DNA from: SZUA-365 sp049663345
Lineage (GTDB): Bacteria > Bacteroidota > Ignavibacteria > SZUA-365
Direction of reading: 5' to 3'
Assembly (NCBI GenBank): GCA_049663345.1
Contig: JBATDG010000085.1
Coordinates: forward strand, 1 to 64,000
Length of the DNA stretch: 64,000 nt
Shown: positions 16,957 to 25,964 of the stretch, in pieces
Layout of the letters: every line of letters starts with the position of its first letter
Numbering within the stretch: position 1 is the stretch's first letter
Translations under genes and position numbers: made by a program
The notes under the pieces: generated by a model
Told to the model about the DNA's origin: nothing
Database searches by the model: none
The model's input: only the letters and a program-made list of their open reading frames with translations

Positions 16957-18474
16957 ATGAACCCAATGAACGCAAACAATAAAGCAGCCGATCTCGACAT
17001 CGGGACGTTATCCGGTCATCTCTGGGAGGCAGCCAACATTCTCCGCGGACCAGTAGATGCAGCTGACTTCAAGACATACATCTTCCCGCTTTTGTTTTTC
17101 AAGCGGCTTTCCGATGTGTATGACGAGGAGTATACAGTTGCTCTGGAAGAATCCGATGGGGATGTGGAATTCGCTCAGTTCCCGGAGAACCATCGTTTCC
17201 AGATTCCTGCTGGTTCGCATTGGGAGGACGTCCGCACAAAAAGCAGCAACATCGGTCACGCTCTCCAAAAAGCAATGCGATCGATCGAGCAAACAAATCC
17301 AGATACTCTCCATGGAATCTTCGGCGACGCACAGTGGACCAACAAGGATCGCCTCTCCGATTCTCTTCTCAAAGATCTGATCGAACACTTCTCGGCACTC
17401 AGCCTTGGCAACCTGCACTGCAAGGCCGACATCCTTGGTCAGTCCTATGAGTATCTGATCAAGAAATTTGCAGACCTGACAAACAAGAAGGCTGGAGAGT
17501 TTTACACTCCACGCTCCGTGGTATCATTGATGGTGCGCATCCTCGCTCCACAAGCCGGAGAGAGTATCTACGACCCTGCATGTGGAACAGGTGGAATGCT
17601 CCTCGAATCACTTCACTACGTCAAGGAACATGGTGGCGATGAGCACCTGATGTTGGGAAGACTCTACGGACAAGAGAAGAATCTGACGACATCCTCCATT
17701 GCCCGCATGAACCTCTTCCTTCACGGCGCAGAAGATTTTCACATCGAACGTGGTGACACTTTACGGTCACCTGCATTCTATTCAGCTGATGACCTTGCAG
17801 CCTTCGATTGCGTGATTGCTAATCCTCCCTTCTCGTTGGAGAACTGGGGGGATGACGTCTGGATCAACGACCCTTACGGTCGCAATTTCGCCGGGGTTCC
17901 TTCAACTAAATCCGGCGACTTCGCCTGGGTTCAGCACATGGTCAAGTCTATGGCCCGCAAGACTGGCCGCATGGCGGTTGTGCTCCCCCATGGCGTGCTG
18001 TTCCGCATGTCCAAGGAAGGCGAGATCCGTCGCAAGCTGCTGGAAATGGACATCCTCGAAGCAGTGATCGGTCTTGGGCAAAACATCTTTTATGGAACCG
18101 GTCTCGCGCCTTGTGTATTGGTCTTTCGGGACAGCAAGCCGAAAGCCCATCGTCATAAGGTGCTGTTTATCGATGCTTCGAAGGAATTCAAAACCGGGCG
18201 CGCCCAGAACGAACTGCTACCAGACCACGTGGACAACATCATTCGCTGGTACGAGGGTTGGAAGGAAGTACCAGGAAGCTGCCGGGTGGTTCCGCTTGAC
18301 GAAATCCGCGTAAACGATTTCAACCTGAACATCCCCCGTTACGTGGAGCCGGTGCTTGAGGAAGAGTCCATAACGCTGGATCAGGCCATCGCAAATCTCA
18401 AGGAATCGCTGCAGGAAGCGTATGCGGCAGAGGATCGCCTGAAGGAACTTTTGATAAAAGAGGGTCTGCTATGA
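16957..18474 (+). CDS. hsdM: Type I restriction-modification N6-adenine methyltransferase subunit (M1)
   Basis: The protein has 505 aa. An N-terminal HsdM helical domain (LSGHLWEAANILRG...FPLLFFKRLSDVYDEE) is followed by the methyltransferase core with SAM motif I DPACGTGGM (from residue 206) and catalytic NPPF (289-292). It methylates adenine in the host's recognition site when bound to HsdS and gives the sequence-reading complex for HsdR. It is the first gene of an eight-gene operon; its stop overlaps the next start (ATGA). A second hsdM of the same length lies two genes downstream. Confidence 0.95.
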   Translation: MNPMNANNKAADLDIGTLSGHLWEAANILRGPVDAADFKTYIFPLLFFKRLSDVYDEEYTVALEESDGDVEFAQFPENHRFQIPAGSHWEDVRTKSSNIGHALQKAMRSIEQTNPDTLHGIFGDAQWTNKDRLSDSLLKDLIEHFSALSLGNLHCKADILGQSYEYLIKKFADLTNKKAGEFYTPRSVVSLMVRILAPQAGESIYDPACGTGGMLLESLHYVKEHGGDEHLMLGRLYGQEKNLTTSSIARMNLFLHGAEDFHIERGDTLRSPAFYSADDLAAFDCVIANPPFSLENWGDDVWINDPYGRNFAGVPSTKSGDFAWVQHMVKSMARKTGRMAVVLPHGVLFRMSKEGEIRRKLLEMDILEAVIGLGQNIFYGTGLAPCVLVFRDSKPKAHRHKVLFIDASKEFKTGRAQNELLPDHVDNIIRWYEGWKEVPGSCRVVPLDEIRVNDFNLNIPRYVEPVLEEESITLDQAIANLKESLQEAYAAEDRLKELLIKEGLL

Positions 18475-18956
18475 TGTTTGCTATAGAGTACACATGGGAA
18501 CGGCGGGAGATGGAGATCCAGAAAATGCTTACAACGGATAGATCAGTAGCAGTAATTCTGGCGGCGGTTCACTTTGAGTGGATGATCAAACGCGGTATTC
18601 TGAAGTTGAGTCATAGCCCCACTCGACAGTTACGACAAAAACTTGAAGATGTCTATACTCTGACTTCGAAGAAACAGACATCGTATAAAGACATATGGGA
18701 CGCGGAGGTTGGCTGCCATTACAGGAATGCCGCTCTGGGCAATGTGCTGGGAAGTATGACGAGCATTCAAAATACTGCGCTGAAGGTACGAGGGAGAATA
18801 ATCCACGGAAACGGGACGCCATCAAAAGATGAAGCAGAAAAAGCCGTGGATCTCTACTTGAGTACAGCGCGGAAGATCGCATTATTTGCGGCCAAGCACG
18901 GAAAAGATTTAAACACTCGGTTAAACCCTCGACGTTCGCCAAGGTCTACCAAATGA
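18471..18956 (+). CDS. HEPN-like protein in type I RM operon
   Basis: The 161-aa helical protein carries R107-G-R-I-I-H112, an R-x4-H signature of HEPN domains, in the context KVRGRIIHGNG. HEPN proteins are often metal-independent RNases in defence and toxin systems. Its start overlaps the end of hsdM1 and its stop overlaps the start of hsdM2, so it is made with them. The basic C-terminus (RLNPRRSPRSTK) could bind nucleic acid. The motif is short, and a non-catalytic structural role is also possible. Confidence 0.6.
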   Translation: MMFAIEYTWERREMEIQKMLTTDRSVAVILAAVHFEWMIKRGILKLSHSPTRQLRQKLEDVYTLTSKKQTSYKDIWDAEVGCHYRNAALGNVLGSMTSIQNTALKVRGRIIHGNGTPSKDEAEKAVDLYLSTARKIALFAAKHGKDLNTRLNPRRSPRSTK

Positions 18957-20470
18957 GTAACACGGTTTCTCAATCCCAACTTGAATCCTACCTCTGGGGC
19001 GCAGCCACGTTATTGCGTGGCCACATCGACGCCGGGGACTATAAGCAGTTCATCTTCCCGTTGCTGTTTTACAAGCGCCTATGCGACGTGTATGACGAGG
19101 AACTGGCCGACGCACTGGAGGAATCCGGTGGTGACGAGGCGTACGCCACACTTCCCGAGCAGCACCGCTTCCAGATACCGGAAGACGCACACTGGAAGGC
19201 CACCCGCACCAACGTCAAGAACGTGGGGAAAGCCATCCAGGACGCCTTGCGTGTCATTGAGACGGTTAACCCCGACACTCTGTACGGGGTCTTCGGAGAC
19301 GCCCAGTGGACCAATAAGGACCGCCTGCCGGACCATATGCTGCGCGAACTGATAGAACATTTTAGCTCGCAGACGCTATCGCTTTCCAATTGTCCGGAGG
19401 ATGAACTTGGCGTGGGCTATGAGTTTCTAATCAAGAAATTCGCCGACGATTCCGGACACACCGCTGCGGAGTTTTATACCAACCGCACCGTGGTCCATCT
19501 GATGACCGAGATGCTCGAACCAAAGCCTGGCGAGTCGATCTATGACCCCACCTGCGGTTCAGCGGGCATGCTGCTTTCTGCCGTCGCCCATCTGAAGCGG
19601 CAGAACAAGGAGTGGCGGAACGTTCGTCTCTACGGTCAAGAGCGCAATTTGCTTACATCCGGTATTGGCCGGATGAATCTGTTCCTCCACGGTATCGAGG
19701 ACTTCCGCATCGTCCGGGGCGACACCTTGGCCAATCCCGTTTTTGTCGAAGGAGATCGGCTCAAACAGTTCGACGTGGTCCTGGCAAATCCGCCATATTC
19801 GATCAAGCAGTGGGACCGTGAAGCCTGGGCAGCCGATCCATGGGGTCGGAACATCTACGGCACTCCACCCCAAGGACGCGCCGACTACTCCTTCTGGCAG
19901 CACATTATCAAAAGCATGAAGGCCAAGAGCGGCCGCTGCGCCATTCTTTTTCCCCATGGCGTTCTTTTCCGCAAAGAGGAACTGGCGATGCGCGAAAAGT
20001 TGGTCGCCCACGATGTTGTGGAATGTGTGCTGGGGCTCGGTCCCAACCTTTTTTACAACTCACCCATGGAAGCCTGCGTCGTGATCTGTCGCATGAACAA
20101 GCCTAAAGAGCGCAGGAATAAAGTGCTCTTCATTAACGCGGTGAACGAAGTAACCCGCGAACGGGCGCAGAGCTTCCTCACTGATGACCACCTCCAGCGG
20201 ATTGTTGCCGCCTACCAGTCCTTCGGCGACGAGGACGGCTTCGCCCGGGTGGTCGCAATCGACGAGATTCGGGAGAAAGGCAGCAACCTCAGCATCCCAC
20301 TCTACATTCGGGCGGACAACGGAAACGGCAATGACAGTGGCGCTGGTGGAACCACCAGCTTAAATCAGGCTATTGCGAATTGGCAGGAAAGCTCTATGGT
20401 ATTGCGGGAATCAATGGATGGCCTCTTCGAAGTGCTTGAGGGCGCACAGGTGATAGGAAGTGCCGAATGA
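18953..20470 (+). CDS. hsdM: Type I restriction-modification N6-adenine methyltransferase subunit (M2)
   Basis: The protein has 505 aa and is a diverged paralogue of M1 along its whole length. SAM motif I is DPTCGSAGM (from residue 198) and the catalytic motif is NPPY (279-282); both look active. The N-terminal helical domain (SYLWGAATLLRG...LFYKRLCDVYDEE) is retained. Normal type I complexes hold two copies of one HsdM, so two different intact subunits in one operon raise the possibility of a mixed M1-M2 dimer. Overlaps of 4 bases on both sides show translational coupling. Confidence 0.94.
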   Translation: MSNTVSQSQLESYLWGAATLLRGHIDAGDYKQFIFPLLFYKRLCDVYDEELADALEESGGDEAYATLPEQHRFQIPEDAHWKATRTNVKNVGKAIQDALRVIETVNPDTLYGVFGDAQWTNKDRLPDHMLRELIEHFSSQTLSLSNCPEDELGVGYEFLIKKFADDSGHTAAEFYTNRTVVHLMTEMLEPKPGESIYDPTCGSAGMLLSAVAHLKRQNKEWRNVRLYGQERNLLTSGIGRMNLFLHGIEDFRIVRGDTLANPVFVEGDRLKQFDVVLANPPYSIKQWDREAWAADPWGRNIYGTPPQGRADYSFWQHIIKSMKAKSGRCAILFPHGVLFRKEELAMREKLVAHDVVECVLGLGPNLFYNSPMEACVVICRMNKPKERRNKVLFINAVNEVTRERAQSFLTDDHLQRIVAAYQSFGDEDGFARVVAIDEIREKGSNLSIPLYIRADNGNGNDSGAGGTTSLNQAIANWQESSMVLRESMDGLFEVLEGAQVIGSAE

Positions 20471-21306
20471 GTGCCCATCCACCATTTGATACGGACACTG
20501 CGGAGGCTATAGCCAAAGTTCTTGGTAAAGCCGGGTCAGGAACAGACATCAATCGTTACTCTCTAGTGATCGGTTTTGTCGATGACTCTGGAGAATCTAC
20601 CAAGTGGCGAAAACTGAATTGGGTATTTCAGGATACCCAAGCAACGACAAAAAGTGCCAATCAGATCCTTGCCTTTATTAAATCCTATATTGTCCCAAGT
20701 CGATTCGTCGGAAAACGAGATGTATTTGAACTCCATCGTGGTGCACTCAACGCGAACCTGATTCTCCACGGTCTCGAATATGGCAAGGACAGCGAATTCA
20801 GATATACAACGCAGGCCAGAATCCAAGATGTGGCAGAGGCACGTGCTCGGGGTGTTCGTGACAAGTTGGCTTACCGCGATGCTCCTGCTAAAATCTACAA
20901 ATACTGCCAGTCCGAACTGATGCAGGAAAACTATTTCCACGCAGTGTTCGAAGCTTGCAAGGGTTTGTTCCAGAGAATCCGTGTTATTTCCTGCATTGAA
21001 TCGGATGGTGCCAACTTGATTGATCAGGTTTTCTCGGTTGAAAGACCATATATTGCGTTCAACACCCTTCAGGCTGAAACCGAAAAATCGGAACACAAAG
21101 GATTTGCGCAGCTTCTGAAGGGATGTTCAGCGGCGATCCGGAATCCGCTTGCACATGGTCCAAAAATCCTGTGGCAGGGAGAAACCTACGCCGCTGATTA
21201 CCTTACCCTGCTTTCTATGCTGCACAGAAAGCTGAATCAAGGTGTCAAAGTTCCGAAGCCGGAGTATCGGCAGGGGGACATTACTGAACCTACATTTGAC
21301 TCGTAG
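20467..21306 (+). CDS. TIGR02391/Ymh-like protein with HEPN signature
   Basis: The protein has 279 aa. The C-terminal half (about 130-260) matches the Ymh-type pattern: a helical region (ENYFHAVFEACKGLFQRIR) and the motif I-R225-N-P-L-A-H230-G, again an R-x4-H of HEPN type. The N-terminal 120 residues are a separate domain. Such proteins occur in defence loci and may act as RNases or as sensors. The start overlaps the end of hsdM2 by 4 bases. This is the second HEPN-type protein of the operon and is not closely related to the first. Confidence 0.7.
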   Translation: MSAHPPFDTDTAEAIAKVLGKAGSGTDINRYSLVIGFVDDSGESTKWRKLNWVFQDTQATTKSANQILAFIKSYIVPSRFVGKRDVFELHRGALNANLILHGLEYGKDSEFRYTTQARIQDVAEARARGVRDKLAYRDAPAKIYKYCQSELMQENYFHAVFEACKGLFQRIRVISCIESDGANLIDQVFSVERPYIAFNTLQAETEKSEHKGFAQLLKGCSAAIRNPLAHGPKILWQGETYAADYLTLLSMLHRKLNQGVKVPKPEYRQGDITEPTFDS

Positions 21307-21387
21307 TTGATCAAGTTTGGTGACGCATTTCTTCTGAGCGAAATTCGAAATGCGAACAAGGTTAGCTTAAACCGAAAGGAATTGAAA

Positions 21388-22383
21388 ATGGCAACAGGAC
21401 ACTTACTACGGCAGTTGTTAAAAACTGGTACTGAGGGTAACCTGAATGCATTCATAAAGGTATCCGAAAAGGTTATAGAAGAGGAACGCTCCAAGAATCA
21501 TCATCTCTTGGCAGACGACCTAGAAAAGATACTTTATGGCCGTCGAAGTGCATCGCCAAATCTACGCCTGCTTCCAGGAACGAATCTCCCAAGGGATAAG
21601 GAACGAAACCTTCAGTTGCTTCAATTAAAGGAACCTCTCCGACGCTTGGAAGACGTTGTGCTTTCGGATGAGAACTCCTCTGTCGTAAATGAACTTCTTC
21701 AGGAGCATCACCGTTCCGAAACATTGCACAGCTATGGTCTCCACCCGGCAGATAAATTGCTGTTTTGTGGTCCGCCAGGGTGTGGGAAAACACTGACTGC
21801 CGAAGTCTTAGCTAGCGAGCTTGGCTTACCGTTGGCGATAGTACGTATTGACAGCGTGATCTCATCTTTTCTTGGCGAGACAGCCGCCAATTTGCGGCAG
21901 GTTTTCGATTTTGTCTCGACCGTGCCTATGGTTGTACTGTTTGATGAATTTGACGCGTTGGCTAAGGAACGGGCGGATGAGGCTGAGCATGGTGAGCTCA
22001 AGCGCGTGGTCAACGCCTTCCTCCAGATGGTTGATGCCTATGAAGGCAAGAGCATGCTAGTCGCCGCCACTAACCATGAGGCGATTCTTGATTCAGCCGT
22101 GTGGCGCAGATTCGATGAGGTCTTGCTCTTCGAACCACCAAACCTTGAACAATTAAGGAGATTACTACCAATGAAGTTACGTGGTCTTCGTCGTGAGTTC
22201 GACATTGAAGACGCCAGAATCGTTGGTCTGTTCAAGGGTATGACTCATGCGGACGTAGAGAGAGTACTCCGTCGCGCTGCGAAGGACATGGTACTGTCAG
22301 GCAAAGAATTCCTCAGTGAGCGCCACCTACAAACTGCGATCCGCCGAGAAGATGCAAGAAGAGCCAGAACAAAAAGGAAATAA
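21388..22383 (+). CDS. AAA+ ATPase paired with subtilase
   Basis: The protein has 331 aa. The AAA+ module has Walker A GPPGCGKT (128-135), Walker B VVLFDEFD (182-189) and W-R-R-F-D-E with arginine-finger candidates at 240-241. The C-terminal small domain ends in a basic tail. It belongs to the FtsH/spastin-like group of stand-alone ATPases. I choose ATG 21388, with AAAGGAA upstream; an in-frame TTG at 21307 directly abuts the previous gene. The following gene is a large subtilisin-like protease, and AAA-subtilase pairs of this kind recur in bacterial genomes near restriction genes. The ATPase may feed or activate the protease. Confidence 0.85.
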   Translation: MATGHLLRQLLKTGTEGNLNAFIKVSEKVIEEERSKNHHLLADDLEKILYGRRSASPNLRLLPGTNLPRDKERNLQLLQLKEPLRRLEDVVLSDENSSVVNELLQEHHRSETLHSYGLHPADKLLFCGPPGCGKTLTAEVLASELGLPLAIVRIDSVISSFLGETAANLRQVFDFVSTVPMVVLFDEFDALAKERADEAEHGELKRVVNAFLQMVDAYEGKSMLVAATNHEAILDSAVWRRFDEVLLFEPPNLEQLRRLLPMKLRGLRREFDIEDARIVGLFKGMTHADVERVLRRAAKDMVLSGKEFLSERHLQTAIRREDARRARTKRK

Positions 22384-22389
22384 TTCCTC

Positions 22390-24741
22390 ATGGATCAAAC
22401 GTTCCCCCATTTACCCTTACAACGTGAAGAACTGGTTCGCGAAAAGAGGCCGATGCCTGGATTCGGCGGAAAACCACCCGATGATCCGGCAGCACACGCA
22501 AGGGACCTGCTTGATTGCTTGGACGCAGCCAGAGAGGAAGCTGCGACTGATGAAGAAGGTTTCGATGAGCGGAGAATATTCCGGTTTTCTGTGCAGAAAG
22601 GATTCGATCCCCAAGATCTGACCAAAATCTCCTCAGAAATCGAATTCGTCAGCCAGGAGGATGAAACGGTTGTTATCGGATTCGCAAGCAACGCAGCCCT
22701 TGCCCAATTCGAAGCGCGACTTTCCACCATGGCCAACGGAGAATACGTAAAGAATAAGCAGGTCATCTATGCACTGCAAGGCGTCGATGGATTGAAACCG
22801 GAGGATCGCAAAGGTTGGGCGCTAAAGAAACAGGGCTTCCCGGTATCAGATGAGTTCCTGTTGGACGTCGAACTTTGGCCAATGGAGGACAATTCTACGG
22901 GGAGAGACCAGGAGTGTGCCAAGTTCGAAGAATGGCTAGCGCAGCAAGGCTTTGAAAGAATGGATCAGGTCAAGAAGCCTGGTTTGACGCTCTACCGGGT
23001 CCGTTGCGATTCTAATAAAGCAAACCAACTTCTTCGTCATCGTGATGTGCGCTCTGTCGACCTGCCTCCAAGCTTCGGCCTGGAGCGATCCTTGGTTTTT
23101 CAGGATATTCAGAACTTTCCCGAGATAACTGTTCCCGGCGAGCGTGCACCCGGGGTGGTTGTCCTGGATAGTGGACTTGCGACAGGGCACCCACTACTGG
23201 GAGCCGCCGTGGGTGACGCGCAGAGCTTTCTACACGAGGAGGAAGCCCAAGACGAAAATGGCCACGGCACCCACGTCGCTGGTCTCGCATTGTATGGAGA
23301 TTTCGAGCGTAGTTTACGCGACGGGATTTTCGTTCCCGCCCTGCGCCTGTTCAGTGGCAAAATCCTTGATAAGGACAACGAAAACTCTACCGGTTTTGTC
23401 GAGAACCATATTGAAAATGCAGTACACTACTTTGTAGAAAATTATAACTGCCGAATCTTCAATCTCTCTTTTGGAGACTCAAACAAGCCTTATCTCGGCG
23501 GCCACTTGAAAGGGCTGTCTATGACGTTGGATACGCTCTCGCGGGAACTGGGTGTCCTGTTCGTTGTTTCGGCGGGCAACCATCGCATCGGCGAGGAGTC
23601 GCCGGATGGTTTGGAGTGGCGGGACAATTACCCGAATTACTTGCTGGAGGATGCCTGGCGAATTATTGAGCCTGCACCTGCATTGAACGCCCTCACGGTC
23701 GGGAGCTTAGCAAGATACAATCAAACCAATAACAGCCAACTTTATCCGTTGGACCCATCAGAGCTTCCTATCGCTAAACCCGACCAACCCTCGCCCTTTA
23801 CCCGCAGCGGATATTCTGTGGACGGAGCCATCAAGCCGGAGCTGGTGGCGCACGGCGGCAATTGGGCTATCAACACACGCGCGGGGCATCGACTCATGGA
23901 ACACGCTGCCGGTTTGGGGGTTGTTTCAACGAGCCATCAGTTCGCAAAAGGACATCCCTTCGCGGTTGAAATAGGCACCAGCATGGCTGCGCCACAGGTC
24001 GCGCATCTGGCAGCTTTTCTTCTTCGGGAATATCCCGATGCCAATACCAATTTTATCCGGGCCTTGCTCTGTTTGAATGCTGTAATGCCTGAACCCAGCC
24101 AGGAGCTAATCGATGAGGATAAGTTGCTCAGGAGGATCTGCGGATATGGGCAAGTGCATGAGGCAGCCCTTCACCGCTCACTTGAGAATGCCGTCACGCT
24201 GATCGCAGACGGTCTGCTCGAAAACAAGCGCCACCATTTTTACGAAATACCCATTCCGGATGATTTAACATGCGGTGGCAATCGCCGTCTGCGAGAAATC
24301 GCCGTCGCACTTGCCTACACGCCGCCGGTTCGCTCGACACGAATCAAGTACCGCGCCACCCGTATCGATTTCCGTCTGGTCAGCGCGCCCGATCTGGAGC
24401 ATGTCAGCACCATGTTCAACAAGGCTACCGAGAAGAAAGACTACAAGAACATACCAGAATTGAAGACTGCCGCAATCGGACAGCAAGCGCGTAGCAAAGG
24501 CACGGTTCAGGCGGATTTTTGGCGGTTCAGGCAATTTAGCGCCGCCTCCAAACTGAGAACCCAGAAACTTTTTGTTGTTGTAACACGGAATGATTTCCCA
24601 TGGGGCGAGAATTTGTGCGACATCGAAGAAGAGTATTCACTAGTGGTAAGCCTACGTGATAGGGAAAATGAGCAGGCACGACTCTATTCAAGATTAAAGA
24701 TCCAGATTGAAGCGAGACTGCCTGTGAGGGTCAAGGTATGA
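22390..24741 (+). CDS. Large S8 (subtilisin-like) peptidase without signal peptide
   Basis: The protein has 783 aa. The catalytic triad is complete: Asp260 (VVVLDSGLATGHP), His292 (NGHGTHVAGLA) and Ser531 (GTSMAAPQVAHL), with the oxyanion Asn in VVSAGNH. No signal peptide or lipobox is present, so it acts in the cytoplasm. Residues 1-250 form an N-terminal region that may be inhibitory or a substrate sensor; residues 580-783 form a C-terminal beta domain. The start lies 6 bases after the AAA+ gene and the stop overlaps hsdS (ATGA). A cytoplasmic protease inside an RM operon suggests a protease-activated defence step. Confidence 0.9.
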   Translation: MDQTFPHLPLQREELVREKRPMPGFGGKPPDDPAAHARDLLDCLDAAREEAATDEEGFDERRIFRFSVQKGFDPQDLTKISSEIEFVSQEDETVVIGFASNAALAQFEARLSTMANGEYVKNKQVIYALQGVDGLKPEDRKGWALKKQGFPVSDEFLLDVELWPMEDNSTGRDQECAKFEEWLAQQGFERMDQVKKPGLTLYRVRCDSNKANQLLRHRDVRSVDLPPSFGLERSLVFQDIQNFPEITVPGERAPGVVVLDSGLATGHPLLGAAVGDAQSFLHEEEAQDENGHGTHVAGLALYGDFERSLRDGIFVPALRLFSGKILDKDNENSTGFVENHIENAVHYFVENYNCRIFNLSFGDSNKPYLGGHLKGLSMTLDTLSRELGVLFVVSAGNHRIGEESPDGLEWRDNYPNYLLEDAWRIIEPAPALNALTVGSLARYNQTNNSQLYPLDPSELPIAKPDQPSPFTRSGYSVDGAIKPELVAHGGNWAINTRAGHRLMEHAAGLGVVSTSHQFAKGHPFAVEIGTSMAAPQVAHLAAFLLREYPDANTNFIRALLCLNAVMPEPSQELIDEDKLLRRICGYGQVHEAALHRSLENAVTLIADGLLENKRHHFYEIPIPDDLTCGGNRRLREIAVALAYTPPVRSTRIKYRATRIDFRLVSAPDLEHVSTMFNKATEKKDYKNIPELKTAAIGQQARSKGTVQADFWRFRQFSAASKLRTQKLFVVVTRNDFPWGENLCDIEEEYSLVVSLRDRENEQARLYSRLKIQIEARLPVRVKV

Positions 24742-25964
24742 TAGACTCTCCACTCAAACCACGCTGGAAGATGGTGAAGTTCGGCGAGGTGGTGAAGAAC
24801 GCCAATCTTGTGGAGCGCGATCCCGAGGCCCATGGCATTGAAAGAATCGTTGGGCTCGAACACATCGACCCTGAAAATCTGCATATTCGGAGCTGGAACT
24901 CAGCGGCGGACAGCACATCGTTTTCCCGAAGATTCGTGCCGGGGCAGACGCTTTTCGGCAAGCGCCGGGCTTATCAACGCAAGGTTGCCTATGCCGAGTT
25001 TGAAGGCATTTGCTCCGGGGACATACTGACTTTCGAGCCGAAGGACAAAAAGGTACTGCTGCCGGAACTCCTGCCGTTTATCTGCCAGAGCGATACGTTC
25101 TTCGATCATGCGCTTGACACATCGGCCGGATCGCTTTCACCGAGAACCAGTTGGACAGCGTTGAAGGATTATAAATTCCCTTTGCCCCCGCTTGATGACC
25201 AGAAACGCATCGCCGAGATCCTTTGGGCAGCGGATGAAGCGGTTGAGAGCTTCATGACTGCAAATAGGAATATGGTTGTTACTAAGGAGTATGTATTCAA
25301 AGATTTCCTTCTTGGAGGTTCTTCAAAACAACCCAGGAAACTGACCAATACAAGTTTTGGATCAATTCCGGATCACTGGGAGGTAAAACCTATTTCAGAA
25401 GTTGCTGATGTCGCCTATGGCATCTCAGCCGCTGTTGCAAGCAATACAGACCCGAGCATTGGGTGGCCAATATTAACCGGTGCAAACATTACCTTAGACG
25501 GCAAGTTCGATCTCACAAAAATCGTTTACATCAAGGCTCCAAAAAAGGACGCGTTTCATTTGAGAAAGGGCGATATTCTTTTCAATTGGCGGTCAGGGAG
25601 CCCAGAGCACGTTGGCAAAACGACAATGTTTGATCTGGATGGTCAATGGACCCATGCTAGCTTTATTCTACGCATCAGACCGCATAAGTTCATTAATGGC
25701 CATTATCTGTTAAGTTTGCTCTCGTATATGAGAAAAAAACGTCTTTTCAGCAGCGCTACTTCTCAACAAGTGAATTTCAAAATGAACGCATCAATGTTGC
25801 GTGATTTGGCAATTCTTGTTCCGCCAAAGGATGAACAGGGTTACATTGTACGCCGTACTAATCTACTAGATCAAAAAGAGTTAGAGCTACTGGGTTTTCT
25901 TGATGCACAGCAGAACCTAAAGCGACAGCTATGCAATGAATTATTAGGAAACGCCCATGTTTAA
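24738..25964 (+). CDS. hsdS: Type I RM specificity subunit
   Basis: The 408-aa protein has two target-recognition domains (about residues 10-165 and 210-380), each followed by a conserved helix. The first ends with PLPPLDDQKRIAEILWAADEAVE and the second with LVPPKDEQGYIVRRTNLLD. The two halves define a bipartite recognition site and anchor the HsdM subunits. By eye the first domain is GC-rich like the flanking genes, while DNA from about 25260 to 25950 is clearly more AT-rich, which suggests the second domain was exchanged by recombination. It overlaps the S8 gene by 4 bases and hsdR by 8. Confidence 0.92.
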   Translation: MIDSPLKPRWKMVKFGEVVKNANLVERDPEAHGIERIVGLEHIDPENLHIRSWNSAADSTSFSRRFVPGQTLFGKRRAYQRKVAYAEFEGICSGDILTFEPKDKKVLLPELLPFICQSDTFFDHALDTSAGSLSPRTSWTALKDYKFPLPPLDDQKRIAEILWAADEAVESFMTANRNMVVTKEYVFKDFLLGGSSKQPRKLTNTSFGSIPDHWEVKPISEVADVAYGISAAVASNTDPSIGWPILTGANITLDGKFDLTKIVYIKAPKKDAFHLRKGDILFNWRSGSPEHVGKTTMFDLDGQWTHASFILRIRPHKFINGHYLLSLLSYMRKKRLFSSATSQQVNFKMNASMLRDLAILVPPKDEQGYIVRRTNLLDQKELELLGFLDAQQNLKRQLCNELLGNAHV

